Assembly (NCBI RefSeq): GCF_900109925.1
Contig: NZ_FOBW01000006.1
Location: 1-64,000 of the forward strand
From: Mesobacillus persicus
GTDB lineage: Bacteria; Bacillota; Bacilli; Bacillales; Cytobacillaceae
Direction: 5' to 3'
Length of the DNA: 64,000 nt
A program made the position numbers and the translations under genes. Below are positions 60,701 to 64,000 of the stretch, piece after piece. The notes under the pieces are model-generated. The model had not been told where the DNA came from. It was given only the letters and a program-made list of their open reading frames with translations, and searched no databases. How positions within the stretch are numbered: position 1 is the stretch's first letter; the number at the start of each line of letters is the position of its first letter.

Positions 60701-60730
60701 AAAAGCGCTCCGTCAAAATCGAGCGCTTTT
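60701..60730. terminator. Bidirectional terminator between cbaA and the DMT gene
   Basis: AAAAGCGCTC and GAGCGCTTTT form a 10-bp stem with a 10-base loop; it overlaps the end of the transporter gene. Confidence 0.88.
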
Positions 60731-61621
60731 TTCTTGTTTTCTTTTATATGGAAGACGAGTTCCCTTTGGAACATTTACAAACGTTACGGAACCAAGGATG
60801 AACGCAATCCCTATTAGTTGGATCACCGATATATGCTCTTGATAAACGATCACTCCTAGGAGGGTTGCAGCAACTGGTTCAACGGTCGCGATAATGGCTG
60901 CACGGCTACTTTCAACTTTCTCAAGACCCCATGAGTAAGCAAAGTATGCCAATACCGTTGGTACCAACCCAAGGCCGACAGCATATAAGAGAACTTCTTG
61001 ATTAAATAGATGCTTAGTCTGGTTCGTCCCTACAAACGAAGGGACCAGAAAGACCGCAGCAGTTGTAAACGTATATAATGTTAGGGTAAAAGGAGAATAT
61101 TTCTTTAGGGCTACTTTCCCAAATATACTGTAGAGAGCATAGCCCAGTCCTGCACCTAATCCTATAAACAAACTCATAAGCGGAAAACTACTTCCCTGAG
61201 ACAAGCTAATTTCGGCGACCATTGCTGAACCGATAATAGTTCCAGCTACTGCTGTAAGTTTTCTACGATTCAATCTCTCACCTAAAAATAGTACTGATAG
61301 CGTAATCACAAAGGCAGGCGACGTATACAGAAGCGCTGCCGCAACCGGTATATTCATTTGCTCAATTGCCGTAAAATAACACCAATTAAAAAAGACAATA
61401 CTCATCAGCCCGGTCCCGATAAACAGTGGTAAGTCCTTTATGTTGATCTTTAAATACTTACGAAAGAAGATTCCTCCGATAATAATAAGCATAATCGCAG
61501 CAGAACCTACTCTAATCGTCACAATTTCCATCGCACTAAATCCTGCTACGGAAAGACCTTTTACAAAGAAACCAATAAGTCCCCACATCGTTGCCGCAAA
61601 GGCAATCATTAAGTAAGCCAA
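60713..61621 (-). CDS. EamA/DMT family transporter
   Basis: 302 aa from a TTG with AAAAGGGG upstream. Ten helices in two EamA repeats (start IAFAATMWGLIGFFVKGL; second SLFIGLGAGLGYALYSIFGK). Probable exporter of small metabolites; specificity unknown. Monocistronic. Confidence 0.88.
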   Translation of the reverse strand: MAYLMIAFAATMWGLIGFFVKGLSVAGFSAMEIVTIRVGSAAIMLIIIGGIFFRKYLKINIKDLPLFIGTGLMSIVFFNWCYFTAIEQMNIPVAAALLYTSPAFVITLSVLFLGERLNRRKLTAVAGTIIGSAMVAEISLSQGSSFPLMSLFIGLGAGLGYALYSIFGKVALKKYSPFTLTLYTFTTAAVFLVPSFVGTNQTKHLFNQEVLLYAVGLGLVPTVLAYFAYSWGLEKVESSRAAIIATVEPVAATLLGVIVYQEHISVIQLIGIAFILGSVTFVNVPKGTRLPYKRKQEKSARF

Positions 61622-61750
61622 AACGCAATATTCCCCTTTTTACTATAGGCTCATTTTACAAACTGTGTTGCTTTTTGATATGAAATTAGATGGATTAAAA
61701 TCGCTCAAAAGGTAAGCAACCTTAATACAAGCCGGATTCAATTGACTTTT

Positions 61751-63256
61751 TTAGGATATTTGGTATACATCCTTATATTTCTCTGTTAAGTATTCAGCTA
61801 GGTAATTAGCATTCAGGCCTTCACCTGTGACACTCTGAAGAATCTCAAGCGGCTGTTTTAGTTTACCAAATTGGTGAACCTTTTCTGTTAACCACTCTTG
61901 AATTGGTTTTAAGTTTCCTTCTTCTAACAAATGGTCAAACTCTGGTAAATCTCTGAGCATCGCATGTTTAAACTGTGCTGCATACATATATCCCAAAGCG
62001 TAGGAAGGGAAATACCCAAAGCTTCCACCTGCCCAGTGTACATCCTGGAGTACTCCCTCGGAATCATTCTCTGGGCAAACTCCGAGATACTGCTCATATT
62101 TCTCATTCCATATTTTCGGTAAATCCTTTACCTCAATCTCGTCATTGAAAAGCCCTTTTTCAATTTCATATCGAATCATGATGTGAAGAGCGTAGGTCAA
62201 TTCATCGGCCTCAATCCTAATTAAAGAAGGCTTAGACTCATTTATGGCCCGGCAATAGTCCTCAAGCGCTACGTCTGAGAATTGACCATCGGAATATTGC
62301 TTTAAAAGATCGTAATTTTTCTTCCAAAAGAAAGGATTACGTCCAACGAAATTTTCATAGAACAAGGACTGAGATTCATGGATCCCCATTGATGTCCCCG
62401 TACAAAGTGGCGTCCCAATTAGTTCTTTAGAGAGATTTTGTTCATACAGAGCATGACCGCCCTCATGAATCGTACCAAAAACAGCCGTGCGGAAATCTTG
62501 TTCATCGTACTTTGTCGTGACGCGGACATCTCCCGGATTCATCCCAATGGCAAATGGATGGACTGTCTGATCTAGCCGACCTGCATTGAAGTTATATCCC
62601 ATTTGTTCTAATACCTTCAGGCTGAAATCGCGTTGCTTCTCTTTCGGAAAGTGTTCAAACAGAAATTGTGTTTCAGGCTTATTTGGAGAATCCGCAATTT
62701 GTTTTACCAATGGAACAATTCTCTCCCTTAGCTGTCCAAATACATGATCAAGTACATCCACCGTTACACCTGGTTCGTACATATCGAGCAGAGTATTATA
62801 TTTATTTTCTTTATAACCCCAATAGCCAATAAATTTCTTCGTTGTTTCTACAAGCTTTTCAAGATAAGGCCGGAACATTTCAAAATCTGAATTTGCCTTA
62901 GCCTCTTCCCAAACGCTTTCTGCCTTCGATTGGAGAATCACATAGTCACGATACTCTTGTGCAGGGATTTTTTTGTTTCGTTCATATTCTTTTTTACACT
63001 CTTCAACTGTCTTTTTAACGAGTTCTGAAAGGTTTTCATTTGAAGATAAGGTGGTTATGTATGAAGCCATTTCTTCAGATGTTGACATATTAAAAATCTC
63101 AGTTGATAAGACTCCAATCACCTCTGAGCGTTGTTCCACCCCGTCTTTTGGTGCACCCGTACGTAAATCCCAATATAAAACGGATAGTGCTTCTTGATAA
63201 GCTGTCATCTTTTTTACATAATCGAGAAATTCTTTCTCTGTATTTTGAGAATTCAT
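61751..63256 (-). CDS. ypwA: M32-family carboxypeptidase (YpwA, Taq-type)
   Basis: 501 aa, the usual length. Zinc site HEGGHALYEQ (HEXXH) with ESQSLFYENF as the third ligand region, plus VRVTTKYDEQDF, DPxxE-type and IRIEADELTYALH motifs. A metal carboxypeptidase acting on peptides in the cytosol. ATGGAGGGAAGATA precedes the ATG. In B. subtilis it neighbours xpt-pbuX. Confidence 0.93.
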   Translation of the reverse strand: MNSQNTEKEFLDYVKKMTAYQEALSVLYWDLRTGAPKDGVEQRSEVIGVLSTEIFNMSTSEEMASYITTLSSNENLSELVKKTVEECKKEYERNKKIPAQEYRDYVILQSKAESVWEEAKANSDFEMFRPYLEKLVETTKKFIGYWGYKENKYNTLLDMYEPGVTVDVLDHVFGQLRERIVPLVKQIADSPNKPETQFLFEHFPKEKQRDFSLKVLEQMGYNFNAGRLDQTVHPFAIGMNPGDVRVTTKYDEQDFRTAVFGTIHEGGHALYEQNLSKELIGTPLCTGTSMGIHESQSLFYENFVGRNPFFWKKNYDLLKQYSDGQFSDVALEDYCRAINESKPSLIRIEADELTYALHIMIRYEIEKGLFNDEIEVKDLPKIWNEKYEQYLGVCPENDSEGVLQDVHWAGGSFGYFPSYALGYMYAAQFKHAMLRDLPEFDHLLEEGNLKPIQEWLTEKVHQFGKLKQPLEILQSVTGEGLNANYLAEYLTEKYKDVYQIS

Positions 63257-63449
63257 TATCTTCCCTCCATTTTCTATATCTCACCCATATTATCACATTT
63301 TCCAAGGAACTGTTATCAATCTAGCCTAACCCCTATACATGTCTACGCCATTTTTAACGTATCTGAACTAGTATCAAGAAGATTAACAAATCTGCAGCAA
63401 GGAAACATGTTACGATAAGAATACATAACGACTTTAGAGGAGGAAAGCT

Positions 63450-63602
63450 ATGAAAGAACTTGTGGGATACTGCCATAAATGCGGGAAAGAAATTTTTTGT
63501 CTGGATGGCTTCTTCAATGGAATCCAGCTTGATGGGAAACAAATCCATTGTTTTCCTTGTGCCGAAAAAGAAAGTGATACGAGTGGAGGACAATCCCAAT
63601 AG
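63450..63602 (+). CDS. Small Cys-rich protein, 50 aa
   Basis: AGAGGAGGAAAGCT before the ATG is a strong ribosome binding site. Cys at 8, 11, 16, 34 and 37 (YCHKCGKEIFC, HCFPC) form a zinc-ribbon-like set; the tail is polar. It is not in any family I recognise. Confidence 0.72.
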   Translation: MKELVGYCHKCGKEIFCLDGFFNGIQLDGKQIHCFPCAEKESDTSGGQSQ

Positions 63603-63700
63603 ACAAAAATATTAATTGATGATAAAGGTCACTTTGTCGTTCAGCATTACCTGTTACACTTCAAATATAAAGAAAATTTACTTGATCAGGAGATGTTAGC

Positions 63701-63931
63701 ATGGAACCCAAAGTAATCGACTTAGATGTGCGAGAAGATATTAAAAATGGTCAAGATCCATTCGATAAAATCATGTCCACGGTTGCAGCTTATCAGACCG
63801 GGGATATCCTTATTCTTCAGGCTCCCTTTCAACCTGTCCCTTTATATGGTGTACTAACTTCAAAAGGATTTGCTTACAATACCGAAGAAATAAACGAGAA
63901 ACATTATAAAATTACATTCACAAAAGCGTAA
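63701..63931 (+). CDS. DUF2249 domain protein (TusA-like fold)
   Basis: 76 aa. Pattern VIDLDVREDIKNGQDPFDKIMSTVAAYQTGDILILQAPFQPVPLYGVLTSKGF matches DUF2249. The TusA Cys-Pro motif is absent. CAGGAGATGTTAGC precedes the ATG. DUF2249 proteins are often found beside nitric oxide or haem-copper respiratory functions, and a ba3 oxidase lies 3 kb away. Confidence 0.85.
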   Translation: MEPKVIDLDVREDIKNGQDPFDKIMSTVAAYQTGDILILQAPFQPVPLYGVLTSKGFAYNTEEINEKHYKITFTKA

Positions 63932-63940
63932 AACATACAA

Positions 63941-63972
63941 AACAGCCCTACCTAGTGACAGGTAGGGCTGTT
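63941..63972 (+). terminator. Terminator of the DUF2249 gene
   Basis: AACAGCCCTACCT/AGGTAGGGCTGTT 13-bp stem with a 6-base loop. Confidence 0.88.
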
Positions 63973-64000
63973 ACTTTATTTATAAAAATTAAGATAAATC

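Overview
The window looks like a chromosomal segment of an endospore-forming member of the Bacillaceae (Bacillus, Neobacillus or Mesobacillus type). The DNA is AT-rich, ribosome binding sites are strong, and terminators are typical of the group. The gene order follows the Bacillus subtilis ypm/ypj/ypi/yph/ypg/ype/ypd/ypc/ypb region, and sporulation genes are present (sspL, a YjcZ-type peptide with a sigma-K promoter). The left edge carries a leftward rRNA operon promoter and leader; the 16S gene itself would lie outside the window.

Bases 1 to 3,560 hold a secreted hydrolase, small proteins, and a two-gene unit that is the most unusual item here. A DGC-domain zinc-binding protein is followed by an AhpD-like (carboxymuconolactone decarboxylase family) gene interrupted by one in-frame UGA. 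The UGA sits exactly where the second Cys of the CxxC redox motif is expected, and a GC-rich hairpin follows within 25 bases. It is best read as a candidate CxxU selenoprotein. A nonsense mutation remains the alternative.

Bases 3,560 to 13,110 form a lysine and beta-lysine catabolic locus: yokU, kamA, a sigma-54 activator of the KamR type, an MBL hydrolase, ablB/yodP, yodQ, yodR, yodS and yodT. kamA has a textbook -24/-12 sigma-54 promoter. yodT has a cre-like site and a sigma-E-like -10. Next come an S66 peptidase homologue with Asn at the expected nucleophile position, then a signalling cluster (hybrid kinase, CheR-type methyltransferase, REC-PAS-kinase) resembling the RsbK/RsbM branch of stress signalling.

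Bases 20,000 to 47,850 are mostly conserved housekeeping genes: PTS EIIA, ypmSRQ, tatC and tatA, ilvA, plsC, dfrA-thyA, a Pro-Pro endopeptidase-like secreted protease, ypjP, ypiP, a bacilliredoxin, a lone glgC, a CvfC-like protein, an ABC-F protein, an HD phosphohydrolase, a DegV protein, metA, mntR, topB, a cold shock protein, two RNase HI-like genes and transporters.

Bases 47,990 to 64,000 contain sspL, an exonuclease, a fused bacterial dynamin in an operon with a nucleotidyltransferase and a Cys-rich peptide, the bpsA-bpsB alkylpyrone genes, and an SDR. A complete guanine riboswitch with antiterminator and terminator follows, but no xpt-pbuX lies behind it. The window ends with a ba3-type oxidase operon, a DMT transporter, an M32 carboxypeptidase and small proteins. 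Related dispersed non-coding repeats occur at five or more places. No tRNA, CRISPR array, transposase or prophage was seen.
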